From Cynocephalus volans (lineage: Eukaryota; Chordata; Mammalia; Dermoptera; Cynocephalidae): a stretch of DNA of 64,000 nt. Under the pieces are notes generated by a model. It searched no databases and was not told where the DNA came from. It saw nothing but the letters and a program-made list of their open reading frames with translations. Below are positions 45,220-57,714 of this stretch, one piece after another (positions within the stretch are counted from its first letter, which is position 1; every line of letters begins with the position of its first letter). Position numbers and translations under genes: made by a program. The stretch spans positions 104,099,835 to 104,163,834 of the forward strand of contig NC_084469.1 in assembly GCF_027409185.1 (NCBI RefSeq). Direction: 5' to 3'.

Positions 45220-47230
45220 CTCAAATTCATAAACCCCTTTCTCCAGCAGGCAGAACCCAAAGGTGTTTTTCTCTAAGTCTGACTCTCACAGACTTTCTAA
45301 AGTGGCACAAATTGCACTTTGACTAAACCAACACTGTGGCTGCAAAACCCAATTGCTGACACTGTTGATATTTACCCAAGCCCTGTAATCTTGGTAAATA
45401 GCTATGATTAAAAGAAATTCTCCATCCTTTTGTTCTGGAAAAGCAGCCTGTGCAAAGGACCTTTCCCCTTATGACTTAGATAATGCCCCTTTTTTTTTTA
45501 CCTATGACAAGTCCAGACATAGACTCTCCAAATTCCCATTCTTTGCCTCATAAACATTTCATCTTCACCAATCAGTTATAACAAAATACTTGTTAACCAA
45601 ACTTTGGTTAAGTTTCTTTCCCTCCTCCACAGCCCCAAACTTTGACCCACCCTTGGCCTGAGCCAGCACATGGCCTCTCTTCTATTACCCTCCTAAGAAC
45701 AGGTTGGCCTCAGGGTGAAGCGTGGTTCTGGAATCTAATTTTGCCACCATCCATCAACCCTCCCCTCCCATGTTCTCTCTAATCCTGTTTGCTCCTCCCT
45801 ATGAAAGAAAAGGCTTTCCCTGCCTAAGCTTTGAGATGCATACTGGTCTTGCACTGTTTTCTCCTTTCTAATGAAGTTACTTCCTTCCTAAATCCAGACT
45901 TGTTTTGAGTACAGTATGCCTAAAAACACCCCCAGGACAGTAACAATTATAACCTCAGAAAGGGCATCACCGACCCAAATGCATCTGACTATGGGTCCCT
46001 AGCTTTCCAGAACCCTCTTTACCGTCTCTCAGTATAAAGGGTCCCTCCACGGTCAGTGTGAGCAGGCTGGACACCCCTGCAGGGGAGGCTCCCCAGGAGG
46101 AACCAATGGGACCTTCAGTGACCTCCCTTTGTCGGCTCAAGATTGGCCTTAGCTTGGCCTCAGGCCTCTGCTTCCCAGCCAAGGCCATTAACTTACTTTT
46201 AAAAGAATCCAGCAAAATCACCCAAACTCAGTATTTTTGTATATAAAAGGAAAGGTAATTGTAAGGCATTTATGTATATCACAGCAAAAAAAGATTAAGC
46301 ATCTATCCCTTTCAGACAATAAACAAGTCCTTTATTTCCATGATAACAAACAGTTTAGCAAATAATTAACTATATTTACACACTTTCTGCGTGAGGCCAA
46401 GCCCTGTCCCACAGGATTTAGCATTGATCTCTGAAATCCAGATAACAGGAAACGGAACAGCATTACCTATCACAAATTCTCCACCCTGCAGGGAGGAACT
46501 GAGGTTTTGGTGAATCTCTGTCATTCATCAATTTATCTACCGCACTTTCTTGTAGAAATGTTTTCATTTTTCTGCAGCCACAACAAGAGATATTTTCCTG
46601 TTTCTTTTCCCTTTTAGCATTCCCAAAGCTAAGCCTTTGAATTCCATTTGAATCACCCATAAGAAAAAAATAGACCTAAGAAATGTATTACACACAGTCT
46701 GGAGAAGAATAAGGTAAATAATTTCTTTTAAACAAATGAAATAGAAGAGTAGACATCTAATTTTCTTTCGGAAATTCACCTCTATCTTGCCTCTTGGGAA
46801 ATACTTTATTTTTCAGGCTCTACTGATAAAATACACATTAAAATTAATGAAAAGTTAAAGCTGAAACAAATGAGATCTTTTCAGCGTGACAAACCCAGGG
46901 AGGGGAAGTGCTGCGTGGAACACAGACATGACTGAGCAAGTGCCAAGTCAGGTCATCCTATCACGCGGGGCACTCTCTACCCCGTCCTGCTCATTGGAGT
47001 GCTCCATGACCGCCCTCCCAGGTGACACTGGATTGTGCCCCTGTGTGCCTGAAGTGCACGTTGCTTCTCAAGTTCTGGCACCACCTCAGTGGGTGGGTTT
47101 CCTGTTCTTTCTGATCCTTCTTTCTCCCCGAACTAGGCTGAGAGGATCCAGAGGGCTATAATCGTTTCTGTCTTGTCCCCTCGATATGGGGGTCCAATTG
47201 TCTGACCACCGATGTGAATCCAAAAAATGG
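45220..47230. other. Gene B intron 1, nothing recognised
   Basis: Non-coding by inspection. Short frames such as 45967-46221 and 46886-47161 show no family signature. Confidence 0.45.
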
Positions 47231-47237
47231 AAACTAA

Positions 47238-47328
47238 ACTCAGTTGGTTAGAGCCAGCCTTGTAACACCAAGAAGGTCATGGGTTTGGATTCCTGTACAA
47301 GGCCAGCGGCAAAAAAAAAAAAAAAAAA
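47238..47328 (+). mobile_element. Old monomeric tRNA-Ile SINE
   Basis: 'actcagttggttagagccag' and 'catgggtttggattcctgta' with an A-tail form one tRNA-Ile-like unit lacking its first bases. Confidence 0.75.
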
Positions 47329-47631
47329 GGCAACTGGGATAGGGAAAGAAAGTCAGCTATTTAGATGAAAGGTAAACCAGGAGATTCTTCCCAGCCCCAG
47401 GGTCTCCAGCTGCTCCCCTGAGAGGACCCTACCCCACAGCTCGGGCTGTTCTCTGGGAAGAAATGACCCAGGGCCTGACACTCACTAGACAAGAGACTTG
47501 GCAGCTGTGGGCATCTGGGTTAGCCCCAGGCAGTTCTGAAACCCACGACCAGGAAAAGACAGGACAGAGGGCAGAGGACTCATCAGCCCGTACAGTTTCC
47601 AAAGGGGGACGTCACCCCAAGACCTTCTTCT

Positions 47632-47797
47632 TTTTTTTTTTTTCAAGATGACCGGTAAGGGGATCTTAGCCCTTGACTTGGTGTCAGCACCACGTTTTCC
47701 CAGTGAGCTAACCCGCCATCCCTATATGGGATCCGAACCCATGGTCTTGGTGTTACCAGCACCGCACTCTCCCGAGTGAGCCACGGGCCGGCCCCCC
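47632..47797 (-). mobile_element. tRNA-Ile-derived SINE, dimer (type A)
   Basis: In reverse, with its head at 47796 ('ggggccggcccgtggctcac'). The second unit is shortened by a few bases, and the T-rich tail lies at 47632-47644. The flanking repeat is 'caagaccttct' / 'caaagaccttct'. Confidence 0.88.
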
Positions 47798-48070
47798 AAA
47801 GACCTTCTGATAAGGTGTCTGTGCCCAAGGAAGATACACGGAAGAGAGTCATGAAGCCATTTTACAACGAAATTTCAAGTACTTATTCTCTATTTTCCTG
47901 TTATGTGAAAAGTCCACAAACAGAAAACAAATTATTTTAAAAAGAGCATCCATTTAAAAAAAAATGACAAAATACTGCGTCTAGAGGAATTGGTAAAGGG
48001 ACACGAAAATAAACTACATCGTATATTGATAAATTAAAATAAAATAATAAATAAATGAATAAGACAGTGA

Positions 48071-48072
48071 CC

Positions 48073-48103
<31 letters not shown>

Positions 48104-48165
48104 AAAGAAAAAAGAAAAAGAAAGAAAGAAAGAAAGAAAAGAAAAGAAAAAGAAAAAAAAACAAC
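48071..48165. repeat. A-rich and (GAAA)n tract at the island edge
   Basis: About 30 A's followed by GAAA units end just left of the gene B CpG island. On the minus (coding) strand this is a T-rich block inside intron 1, beyond the island. The predicted long Phe-rich frames are artefacts. Confidence 0.9.
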
Positions 48166-48169
48166 GCTG

Positions 48170-48960
48170 CGTCTGTTTGACCTGCAGAAGCAAAGTTGAA
48201 AAGTATGTACCTTGTGAACTGGGGAATTCGGCGTTTGGGAACGCGCGGAGGGACCGGAAATTCGGCGACTTACTGCAGCCCCAGGAAGAGCTCGGCTGGC
48301 GGGGAAGGGGACAGGGGCGTGGACTGGAGACGCTGCTTCCCACACTTTTGGAAAGCTCAGGGGGAAACGGTCCCCCCGAAGAGAAAAGAGACACCGGGGA
48401 CCCCCGGACCACAGCTCCTCGCCCGCACGAGCCCCACGGCCCGAGTCGGGTGTCCCCTGAGGACCCCGCCGTCACCGCACACTCTGGGGACACGCGGGGC
48501 TGCCCCGAGAGGGCTCCGGGCCGGGCCGAGGTCGCCGCCGCAGGGACGCGACAGGACCCCCGGGGTCCCGGCCGGAGGGGACCGAGGGCCGCAGACTCCG
48601 GGGCTGAGCGCGGGGAGGCCCGGGTCCCGCGGCCACGGCCGGCTCCGGCCGGTTCCAACCCGCCCCGCTCCCGGTCTCGAGACGCCCGCCCCACACTCAC
48701 CATGTCCCGGCTTCCGGGCGTCCCCGCGTCCTCCCTACGGCTCTCACTGCCAGTTCAGGTCACACGCGACAGGAGCTGCGGCGGAGCCACGTGGGGCCGA
48801 TGAGGACGTGACACGCGGCACAGCGGGCGGCAGGAGGCGGGAGCGACTACCCGAGCGGTCCCCGAGCGTCGCATTTCAGCCTTTCAGCCGCCCGCCTGAT
48901 TGGACAGTTCCCGGGCCCCGCCCCCTTTTGACTGAATGTCTGCGGGAGGTCAGGTGACAG
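48170..48960 (-). promoter_or_regulatory. CpG-island promoter and exon 1 of gene B
   Basis: A CpG-rich block of about 0.8 kb. On the minus strand exon 1 ends 'gccgggacATG' directly before the donor 'gtgagtg'. 48427-48560 is nearly identical to gene A's 20037-20170. The upstream edge holds 'attggac' near 48900, as at 20560 in gene A; its minus-strand complement contains CCAAT, a probable CCAAT-box site conserved in both promoters. Confidence 0.87.
48701..48703 (-). CDS. Start codon exon, gene B (ATG only)
   Basis: The ATG is immediately followed by 'gtgagtg'. Joining to 33590 yields M-DSIDFEDV, the subfamily's normal start. Confidence 0.82.
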
Positions 48961-49083
48961 TAGATCTGGCTTCTGCCCTTGGGCCAAAATCTGTCCCTGA
49001 GGGCTCGGTTTCCATTTAGTAAAAACCTGTTCCCAGTGCTGAGACGGACACTGGCGTCTTCTCGCAGGTCGTTCTTTTTTTTC

Positions 49084-49171
49084 TCGGCGGCTGGTGGTTC
49101 AGGGATAGAACCCTTGACCTTGATGGTGTCCGCGTCACGGTCTAACCCACTGAGCGACCCGGCCAGCCCCA
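49084..49171 (-). mobile_element. Old monomeric tRNA-Ile SINE
   Basis: In reverse it reads 'ggggctggccgggtcgctca', with a 'gggttctatccctgaaccac' box-B region. One unit, 5' of the gene B promoter. Confidence 0.75.
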
Positions 49172-49605
49172 CAGAGCCTCCTGAACTGGGGAACACAGGT
49201 GTGCGCAGAGAATTCCAGGCTCAGTTTCCAGATGAAATGATGCACTTGTCCAGAGCAAGAGGTGCTCAGGCCAGGCCGGACTGCAACAGGAAGCTCTGAT
49301 GTCCCCCGAGGGTCAGAGGCTTGGCATAAGTCTGAGGCCACTTTTAGAACTCTACTCTTTAAGAACACAGGCATTTAAAAGAGACCTCATCATACGTCAT
49401 AAAGAGTCTGGCTCCATTTTGGTCTGACCACTGATAGCATTGAGGCTTCCACACAACCCTTCCCCACAATCCCACGTGGGGTACTTAAATAAAGAATCCT
49501 GTGGCCTCCTAAGCACGTGGCTGGACCATTTATACTCTCAGCAGCAGTGCATGAGGGATCCAATATCTCCATATCATTGCCACGATTATTATTAACTCGT
49601 ATTTT

Positions 49606-49741
49606 TTTTTTTTTTTTTTTCCGTGACCGGCACTCAGCCAGTGAGTGCACCGGTCATTCCTATGTAGGATCCGAACCCGTGGCGGGAGCGTTGCCGCGCT
49701 CCCAGCGCAGCACTCTACCGAGTGCGCCACGGGCTCGGCCC
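49606..49741 (-). mobile_element. tRNA-derived SINE, type B, perfect TSD
   Basis: In reverse orientation with a poly-T start and its head near 49740. The perfect 14-base repeat 'ttaactcgtatttt' lies at 49592-49605 and 49742-49755. Confidence 0.94.
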
Positions 49742-50239
49742 TTAACTCGTATTTTGATTCTAGTAATCCTCGTGGGTGTGAAGTGCTATCTCTTTGCACT
49801 TTTGAGTTCCATTTTATTGATGACTAGTGATATCAAGCATCTTTTCATGTACTTTCGACCATTTGTGTATCTTCCTTGGAAAAATGTCTTTTCAGATCCT
49901 TTGCCCATTTTTAAATTAGGTTATTTAACTTTTGGGGTTTTTTGTTTGCTTTGGCAGCTGGCCAGTATGGGGTGGGGGAGGATATTTAACTTTTGATCAT
50001 AGAGTTGTAAGAGTTCTTTAAGTATTCTCAATTCAAATACCTTAAGAGAAAAATTATTTGCAAATATTTTTTTCTCTTCTGTGGACTGTGTTTTTATTTC
50101 TTGTTTTGAATTTTTTGTAAAATATATACACCATAAAATTTACATCTTAACTATTTTTTAAGTGTGCAGGTCAGAAGTGTTAACTGCATTCACATCTGTG
50201 AAAACAATCTCCAAAACTCATCTTGCAAAACTGAAACTG

Positions 50240-50435
50240 TTTTATTTTTTCATTTTTCATTTTTTTATTTTCATTTTTTTTAAAGAGGACCAGTAAGGGG
50301 ATCTTAACCCTTGACTTGGTGTTGTCAGCACCACGCTCACCCAGTGAGCTAAACGGCCATCCCTATATAGGATCCGAACCCGTGGCCTTGGTGTTATCAG
50401 CACCACACTCTCCTGAGTGAGCCACGGGCCGGCCC
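50240..50435 (-). mobile_element. tRNA-Ile-derived SINE, dimer (type A)
   Basis: In reverse with its head at 50435 and T-rich tail at 50240-50283. The flanking repeat is 'ctgaaactgtttt' / 'ctgaaactctgtttt'. Confidence 0.88.
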
Positions 50436-50464
50436 TGAAACTCTGTTTTTAAAACACAACTCCC

Positions 50465-50601
50465 ACAGGTTCGGATCCTATATAGGGATGGCCGGTTAGC
50501 TCAATGGGTGAGCGTGGTGCTGACAACACCAAGCCAAGGGTTAAGATCCCCTTACTGGTCATCTTTAAAAAAATAAAAATAAAAATAAATAAAATAAAAA
50601 T
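50465..50601 (+). mobile_element. tRNA-Ile SINE dimer, 5'-truncated
   Basis: It starts in the box-B region of the first unit ('caggttcggatcctatatag'), has a full second unit and an A-rich tail. The perfect 14-base repeat 'aaaacacaactccc' lies at 50451-50464 and 50602-50615. Confidence 0.93.
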
Positions 50602-52199
50602 AAAACACAACTCCCCATTTCCTTGTCCACCAGCCCTTGGCAACCACCATTCTATGTCTATGAATTTGACCACTCTTGTACCTGATTAAGGTACGTGATT
50701 AAGTGTAATCATATATTTGTCCTTTTCTGACTGATTTATTTCACTTAGCATAATTTCCTCAAGGTTCACTCATGTATCAGAATTTCCTTTCTATTTAAAG
50801 GTGAATAATATTCCATCTGGTCTTTCACCATTAAATATAATATTAGCTGTACTATTTCATAAATATTCATAATTAGGTTGAGGAAATTTCCCTCTATTCC
50901 TGGTTTGCTGAGTGTTTTTATTATGAAAGTGTGGTGGATTTTCTCTGAGTCTACTGAGATGATCACATCGTTTTTCTAATTTTTCCTCTTTTGATATGGT
51001 GTATACATTGTTTTTTATATGTTACTGGATTAGGTTTGCTGGTATTTTTTGAAGACTTTTGCATTCATATTTATAAGAAATTTTGGTCTGTAGTTTCTTG
51101 TGATTCATCCCTGTTCTATTTTTTGGAAGAGATTGTGAAGAATTGATATTATCCTTTCTTTGTTTTCATGTGTGTTGTTTTCTTGCAACCCCACCAAGGG
51201 GATATCCTTTCTTTGAATGTGCTGGAGAATTCTGTGGCAAAGATGTCTGGGCCTCAGTTTTCCTCATGGATAGTTTTTTTTATCACTAGTTCAACCACTT
51301 CACTTGTTACAAATCTATTCAGATTTTCTGTTTCATCTTGAGTTAGTTTTAATAAGAATTTCTTCATTTCATCTAAGTTTTCTAACTTGTTGGAATACAA
51401 TTTTCATTGTATTCCTTCATAATCTTTTTATTTCTGTAATGTTGGAAGTAATGTCACCTCTTTCTTTCTGATTCTAGAAATTTGAGTATTCTCTCTCTCT
51501 TTGTAAATTTAGCTGAAGATGTGTCCATTTTATGGGGTGGGTCACTTGGGGAAAAAAAAAGAAGTGTCCAGTTTATTGATCTTTTTTAAAAAACCCACTC
51601 TGGCTTCGTTGACTTTATTTATGGTTTTTCTACTCCCCGTTCCATTCATTTCTGCTCTAATTTCTATTATTTTGTTCTTCTCCTTGCTTTGGGTTTGGTT
51701 GCTCATCTTCTTCAACATGCTAAGGTGGAAGACTATGTTATTGATTTGAAAGATTTCTTTCTTAACATAGGCATTTATGGCTCCCAATTTCTCTCAAAGA
51801 ACTGCTTCAGATGCATTACATAAACTTTAGTATCATCAAAAAGTATTTTCTGATTTCCCATTTGATTTCTACATTGACACAATGGTTATTCAGAGATATG
51901 TTGTTTAATTTCCTCATATTTGTGAGTGTTCCCAAGTGCTTGATTTCTAATTTCGTTCCATGGCAGTCAGAAACCACACTTTGTATTTTTTCTAGTATTG
52001 AGGGAGAGAGAAAGAAAAGACCACAATAATATGTTGAACTTTCAGAAGGAGAGAACAAAGCTAAGGATACTAGAGATGGGGGGCAGGAAGAGATGGGGGT
52101 TGAGGAGTGAGAGGTCATGTGGAGGGCATGGAGAAATAGTATTATTTGTGATGACGAATATGTTAATAATAAATAAATAATCTATAAAATTTGGTAAGA

Positions 52200-52990
52200 A
52201 GACATTCTGTAGCATTTAAATGAAAACTGCTACATCTCTTTCCTCTACCAGCTCAGAGAGGTGAAGACTCCACTCCAGACTGCTATAGCCAAGAACACAA
52301 AGGTCCCTCTCCCCCAAGGCAAAGAGATATAACAGATATCATAAAAAGGTAAAAGTCAAAGACAAGAAGCAAATCTTGCAATCCGCAAGAGAAAAACAGC
52401 TCACTACTTGCAAGGGCACTCAATAAGATTATTGGCTGACTTCTCAACAGAAAGAACACGCCAGAAGACAGTGGGAAATAATATTCAAAGAGTTTAAAGA
52501 AAATAACAGTTAAACAAGAATCCTAGATTCAACGATGCTTTCTTTCAAAAATGAAGATAAAACAGACACTTTCCAAATTTAAAACAAAACAGAGAATATG
52601 TTCCTGCAACACCAGGATTATAAGAAATGCTAAAGGAAGTTCTTCAGGGTAAAAGCAACTGACTCCAGATAATAAATCCTATCCACATGAAAAAATATAG
52701 AGCACTAGTAAAGGTCATTAGATAAGTATAAAAGGCAGTATAGATTCATATTCCTTATTTATTCTCTTAATAGATTTCTAAAAAGTGTCTATTTAAAATA
52801 ATGCATATTTAATGTAATGTTGGGCCTACAAAATCTAGGAATGTGAGATATGTGCAAATAACAAGGAAGTAGGCTAAGGAACTAAGGATAAAAAAGTAAT
52901 AATTATAACAATGTATGTCACGAAAAAGAAAAAAAAAATAAAATAAAATAACAATGTATTATTGGATTTATAACATTAGAAGATGTAATA
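52200..52990 (+). mobile_element. LINE-1 fragment (sense)
   Basis: 'attggctgacttctcaacag' and 'agaagacagtgggaaataat' match the same old L1 region as 1-600, in sense orientation. Confidence 0.65.
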
Positions 52991-52996
52991 CGTATA

Positions 52997-53166
52997 GGGG
53001 CCAGCCCGTGGCTCACTCAGGAGAGTGCGGTGCTGATAACACCAAGGCCACGGGTTCGGATCCTATATAGGGATGGCCGGTTAGCTCACTGGCTGAGCGT
53101 GGTGCTGACAACACCAAGCCAAGGGTTAAGATCCCCTTATCGGTCATCTTTAAAAAAAAAAAAAAG
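52997..53166 (+). mobile_element. tRNA-Ile-derived SINE, dimer (type A)
   Basis: Head 'ggggccagcccgtggctcac', second unit 'gatggccggttagctcactg', end 'ccttatcggtcatc', then an A-tail. Confidence 0.9.
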
Positions 53167-53549
53167 AAATTAACATTACCCCTTATAAACAGACAATATG
53201 AGGGGATTACCATAATCTCTGGGTCCGAAGCCCTGAGTGATTGGGTCTACAAGTCTGGAGAGAAGCAGGGGAGGTTTAGTGGAACAGCCTGGGCATCAAG
53301 TCTAGAGGCTTCAGATCCAAAGAGACTAGTCCTTCATAAACACAGGAAAATAGACAAACGTAGTGCTGAGAAAAAGGAGGAAAGAGACTACAGGCGGCTT
53401 GGCATGTTGGAGGTCTCATGAGCTCTGTAAGTCCTAGGGCCACTTTTCCTTGTGAGACTATTGTGTCATTGTGGTTGTGGGTGTTGAAATATGATCATGT
53501 GGCAGAGGGGATCGCAGTGACTGAAGGTGACATGAATCCCATGACATGG

Positions 53550-53920
53550 TGCTATGGATTGTGTGTGTTTGCCCCCTCCCAAGTTATATGTTGAACTCTC
53601 ACCCCCAATGTGATGATATTTGGAAGTGGAACCTTTGGGAAGTAATTAGGTTTAGATGAAGTCTGAGGGTAGAGCCTCCGTGACGGATTTCGTGTCATTG
53701 TAAGAAGAGAAAAAGTCTAGAGCTTGTCTCTCCTCCATGTGAGAATACAGGAAGAATTTGGCTGTTTCCAAACCAAGAAGAGGGCTTTCACCAGACACTG
53801 AATTTGCCAGAACTTTCATCTTGGACTTTCCAGTCTCCACAATGAGGAGAAATAAATGCTTGTTGTTAAAGCCTAGTCGATGGTATTCTGCAGTCTGATC
53901 CAACTAAGACAGAAATTGGT
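53550..53920 (+). mobile_element. MLT1-type MaLR LTR
   Basis: 'ggtgctatggattgtgtgtg' followed by 'gtgatgatatttggaagtgg' and 'cagtctccacaatgaggaga' is an MLT1 LTR read forward. Confidence 0.75.
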
Positions 53921-54359
53921 ACAAAGAACTGGGGTGCTACTGTAACAAATACCTTAAAATGTGAAGCAGCTTTGCAACCAGGTAGTGGGTAGAGGCTGGA
54001 AATTTTTTAAAGTGCATGCTACAAAAAGATAGTATTGCCATAAAGGGATTTTTATAAGCTATTCTGGTGAGGGCTCAAAAAGAAAAGAATAGAGATTGCA
54101 GAATATTGATAGAAATATGGATAGTAAGGCCATTCTGGTGAGGTCTCAGATGGAAATGTGTGACACGCAATTGGGCAACAGAGAAAAGGAGATCCTTCTT
54201 ATAAAGTGGCAAAGGATTTACCTGAAATGTATTCATGTTCCAGAGTTTTGTAGAAGGCAGAACTTGTGAATAATGAAATTGGCTATTTTACCAGGAAGAT
54301 TTCTAAGCAAAGTGCTGAAGTAGCAGCTTGAGTTTTAATATATGAATTTTAGGTGAACA

Positions 54360-55130
54360 CAGATATGCAGTCCAATGCATTTCACTGCTGGTCCCCCAAT
54401 ACTCATGTCCTTCTCATATGCAAAATACGTTTATTACATCTCAACAGCTCCAAAAGTTTTGACTTGTTTCAGCATCAACTCTAATGTCTAAAGTCCACAC
54501 TCTCATCTAAATCAGATGTGGGTGAGACTTGAGGTATAATTAATCCTGAGGCAAAATTCCTCTCCAGCTCTGAACCTGTAAAACCAGTCAAGTTATGTGC
54601 TTCCAAAATAAAATGGTGGAACAGGCATAGAACAGACATTCTCATTGCAAAATGGAGAAATAGGAAAGGAAAGCTGATGGGTCCCAATCAAATTCAAAAT
54701 CTAGCAAATCTTATTGGATCTTAAGGTGTGAGAATAGCTCTCCTTGGTTAGATGCTCTCTCCTCCAGGCCCAATGTGGTGGCAATGTCACCACCATGGCT
54801 TGACCAGGTGATGCCCATGCCCCAGCTTTCTGCCAGGCTGGGGCCATGCACCCATGGCTCTCCAAGGTGGAGGTGGCACATGCATGGATCTGCTGGGTGG
54901 GACTGCAACTTTAGGGCTCTTATTGTGTGTGGAAGAGGTATTAAGCACCCAGGTCTCTGCTGGATGAGGGTCACACACTAGTGCTCTGCTTGGAAGAGAT
55001 CATGTCCCCTGGGCTCCAGCTATCCCTATCCCCAGGGTTTTGGTAGAAGTCTGCCTGGCCCACCGAGACCAAGCCAGTTACCCTGACGATACTAAGAAGT
55101 ATCCCAAGGTGATAGAAAGAAGTGGAAAGG
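54360..55130 (-). mobile_element. MaLR internal-type sequence
   Basis: 'cttgtttcagcatcaactct' and the lines after it match 3960-4330, which follows an MLT1-like LTR there. The GC-richer part (54760-55070) probably belongs to the same internal region. Its short frames are not genes. Confidence 0.45.
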
Positions 55131-55139
55131 TGTTGCACA

Positions 55140-56250
55140 CCTTAAAATTGATTCAGGAGTGTTTAGAATTTCTCACAGCACATGAAATCTTTATTGCTGT
55201 TGATTGTTTTATATTGTTTTTACATATACACGTTATTTTATGTATAGTCCTATTTGTTTCCACAAATATATAACACAACAATCAAAACAAAACACTCCAT
55301 CAACACACACACTCACATACACACACAACTCTTTGGTGGTGTCCACTTGTACTGAACCCTTCCACCTTTAAACACTGTTCTGTTTTAGGTCCCTAGACCT
55401 TTCCCCTCTTCAGAACGTCATGTAAACGGAATGCCATGTAGTCTTAACATTCTTACTTGCAAAATTTGATGCCGTACTTATACAAGCACATAATATAAAA
55501 ACCTCGCAGTCTTTTTTTGAGCTTTAAATTTTTGACAGTGTCCAGAACATGTGGTAGCACACACTAGGCCTTCAAAACAGAGATTATGAGCTACAGGAGT
55601 TTAGGCAAGACCTTGAGCTCCCTGTGCTTAAATTCTTCATTTGTACAATAGGAGGAATGATTGGGTGGGGGTAATCAAATGAAATACTAATAGTTATAAA
55701 ATCACATTAATATCTACAGTGATATGAAAACCTAAGTTATTGAAAATTGGACAAAGATTAGGTTATTTCATCTTTAATATGCAAAGCTATTAATTTTTTT
55801 TCTCACTTCTCTAACATGTGCTGGAAGTCTGACTATATGGAAATGATACCTGTGGGCTTTGGGGGCTTTGTGGATCATTAAAACAAAAGCTTCCAGCTAC
55901 TTCTCTTAGAAAAAAGCATTAAAATTTCCCTGTTTGAGGATGTCAAATATATCTTCTTTTCCAGTAAACTGAAATGGTTCTCAAAATGACACTCTCTTTC
56001 TGAGACTCACAATTGTGAATTGGATAATAGCCCTCTAAACATCCACAGTTATTTTTGGAATTTCAACCAGAAAGTCACAGTGGATTTAAATAGATATCAC
56101 CACTCAAAGGAAAAATCCATGATGGGTTAGCCCTGTGCAGATGACCATAACCCTTCCCCACACTGGGATTTTTAGATCCATTGTTTTCTGGGATCAAAAC
56201 CGTGTTATTTAGTCTATAGTAGCATCAAAATTATGGCTCCAAGTACAATT
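55140..56250. other. Intergenic, nothing recognised
   Basis: AT-rich sequence with a short CA-rich patch near 55300. No gene signal is seen. Confidence 0.5.
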
Positions 56251-56254
56251 CCAA

Positions 56255-56648
56255 GCAAGGTCAAGAGTTCGAATCTCCACACTGGCCAGCCACCTCCTAC
56301 CCCCCAAAATCAATTAATATAAACCATAACATCAACAGGCTAAAGAAAAAATTATATCGATCTATCAATAGATATGCAGGTATCTATGCAGATCTAGATA
56401 TGCAGAAAAAGCATTTGACAAAATCCAACAATTATCTCTGATAAAAACACACAGCATACTAGGAATATAGGGGAACTTCCTTAACTTGATAATGAACATG
56501 AAAACAAAACACCCTACAGCTAATATTGTACTCAATGGTGAAAAACTAGGTCCTTACTCCCTACAATCAGGAACAAGACAAGGATGTCCACCACTCATAT
56601 CTGGTATCAAACTAGAAATCCTTGATAATGCAATATAAATATAAAAAG
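56255..56648 (+). mobile_element. Old SINE fragment and LINE-1 ORF2 piece (sense)
   Basis: 56255-56315 is the 3' part of a tRNA-Ile monomer ('aaggtcaagagttcgaatct'). 56316-56648 is L1 ORF2, including 'tgacaaaatccaacaattat' and 'atcaggaacaagacaaggat' from the reverse transcriptase domain. Confidence 0.7.
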
Positions 56649-56680
56649 ACTATACTTTCTATAAAAAAGAAAGTATAGTC
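56648..56680. repeat. 13-bp perfect inverted repeat
   Basis: 'gactatactttct' (56648-56660) and its complement (56668-56680) surround a 7-base loop. It marks the junction between a forward L1 piece and a reverse L1 piece. Confidence 0.9.
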
Positions 56681-56689
56681 CCTATACCA

Positions 56690-57480
56690 TGCTCACAGAT
56701 TCCCCTATTTTTGACATCTTGCATTAGAATGGTTCATTTGTTATAACTGATGAACCCATTTTTATTAAGTAAAGACTATACATTAGGGCTCAGTCTTTTT
56801 GTGGTACAGTTTTATTAGTTTTGACAAATGCATGTTGTCATGTCTCCACCATTTCAGTATGCTTCACCTATTAATTCCTACTCTCTCAAACACCCACACT
56901 TCCCAAATACCTATAAACCACTGATATTTCACTTTCTCTATACTTTTGTCCTCTCCAGAATATCATACATTTGGAATCATAAAGAATGTAGATTTTTCAT
57001 ATGGTAATTTTTTTCACTTACCAATAGGCATTTAAGTTTCCTTTGTGTTTTTTCTTCCTTTAAAAAATTTCTCTTATTTATTTTATTTTTCAAAAGATGA
57101 CCAGTAAGGGGATCTTAACCCTTGACTTGGTGTTGTCAGCACCACACTCAGCCAGTGAGTGAACCGGCCATCCCTATATGGGATCCGAACCCGTGGCCTT
57201 GGTGTTACCAGCACCGCACTCTCCCAAGTGAGCCACGGGTCAGCCCTATATTTTATTTTTTAATTGAAACAATTGATCACACACATGTATGGTGTACAGA
57301 GTTGACTATCAGTATTTGTATACAGTATGTAATGATCAAACCAATATTATTAGCATGTTCATCATTACAAATTGTAATTACTCTTTGTGTTCCTTACCTA
57401 ATTACTCCCTAACCCCACTCCCCCTTTCCCAACTCTAGTAACTATAGGTCTGTTCTCTCCTTCTTCTTATCTTTCTTTTT
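56690..57480 (-). mobile_element. LINE-1 3' UTR pieces (antisense), with SINE
   Basis: 56690-57077 is reverse L1 3' UTR text ('tggaatcataaagaatgtag'). After the SINE (57078-57246), 57247-57480 is another reverse L1 3' end ('tgtatacagtatgtaatgat'). Confidence 0.6.
57078..57246 (-). mobile_element. tRNA-Ile-derived SINE, dimer (type A)
   Basis: In reverse with its head at 57246 ('agggctgacccgtggctcac') and a T-rich tail at 57078-57095. Both units are present. Confidence 0.88.
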
Positions 57481-57714
57481 CTATTTTTTTAAATTATTTT
57501 TTTTTTTTGAGAAATGAGTTTTGAGCTTGATTTCAACCTCCCATAACAAAGTCTGTCAAAGAAAATGAATGATAGTTACATATTTAATGAGTTACACAAT
57601 ATATATAAAGATTATTATACCCTAAAAGAATTATATAAAGTTAATGTTTGATTAAAATATTTACACCAATGGTACTCTGTAGACCACTTAATAGTCTTTT
57701 TTTTTTTTTTCTTT

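Larger units (their letters stand above)
49750..52060 (-). mobile_element. LINE-1 (antisense), 3' UTR and ORF2
   Basis: Reverse-complement 3' UTR text (49756-50235, resuming after two SINEs at 50640) leads into ORF2 text: 'ggtttgctggtattttttga' near 51033, 'caatggttattcagagatat' near 51880. Stops throughout show a dead copy. Confidence 0.75.

Noticed and set aside
47937-48703. Phe-rich frames (75 and 229 codons).
   Set aside because: They translate the poly-A/GAAA tract and run into the CpG island.
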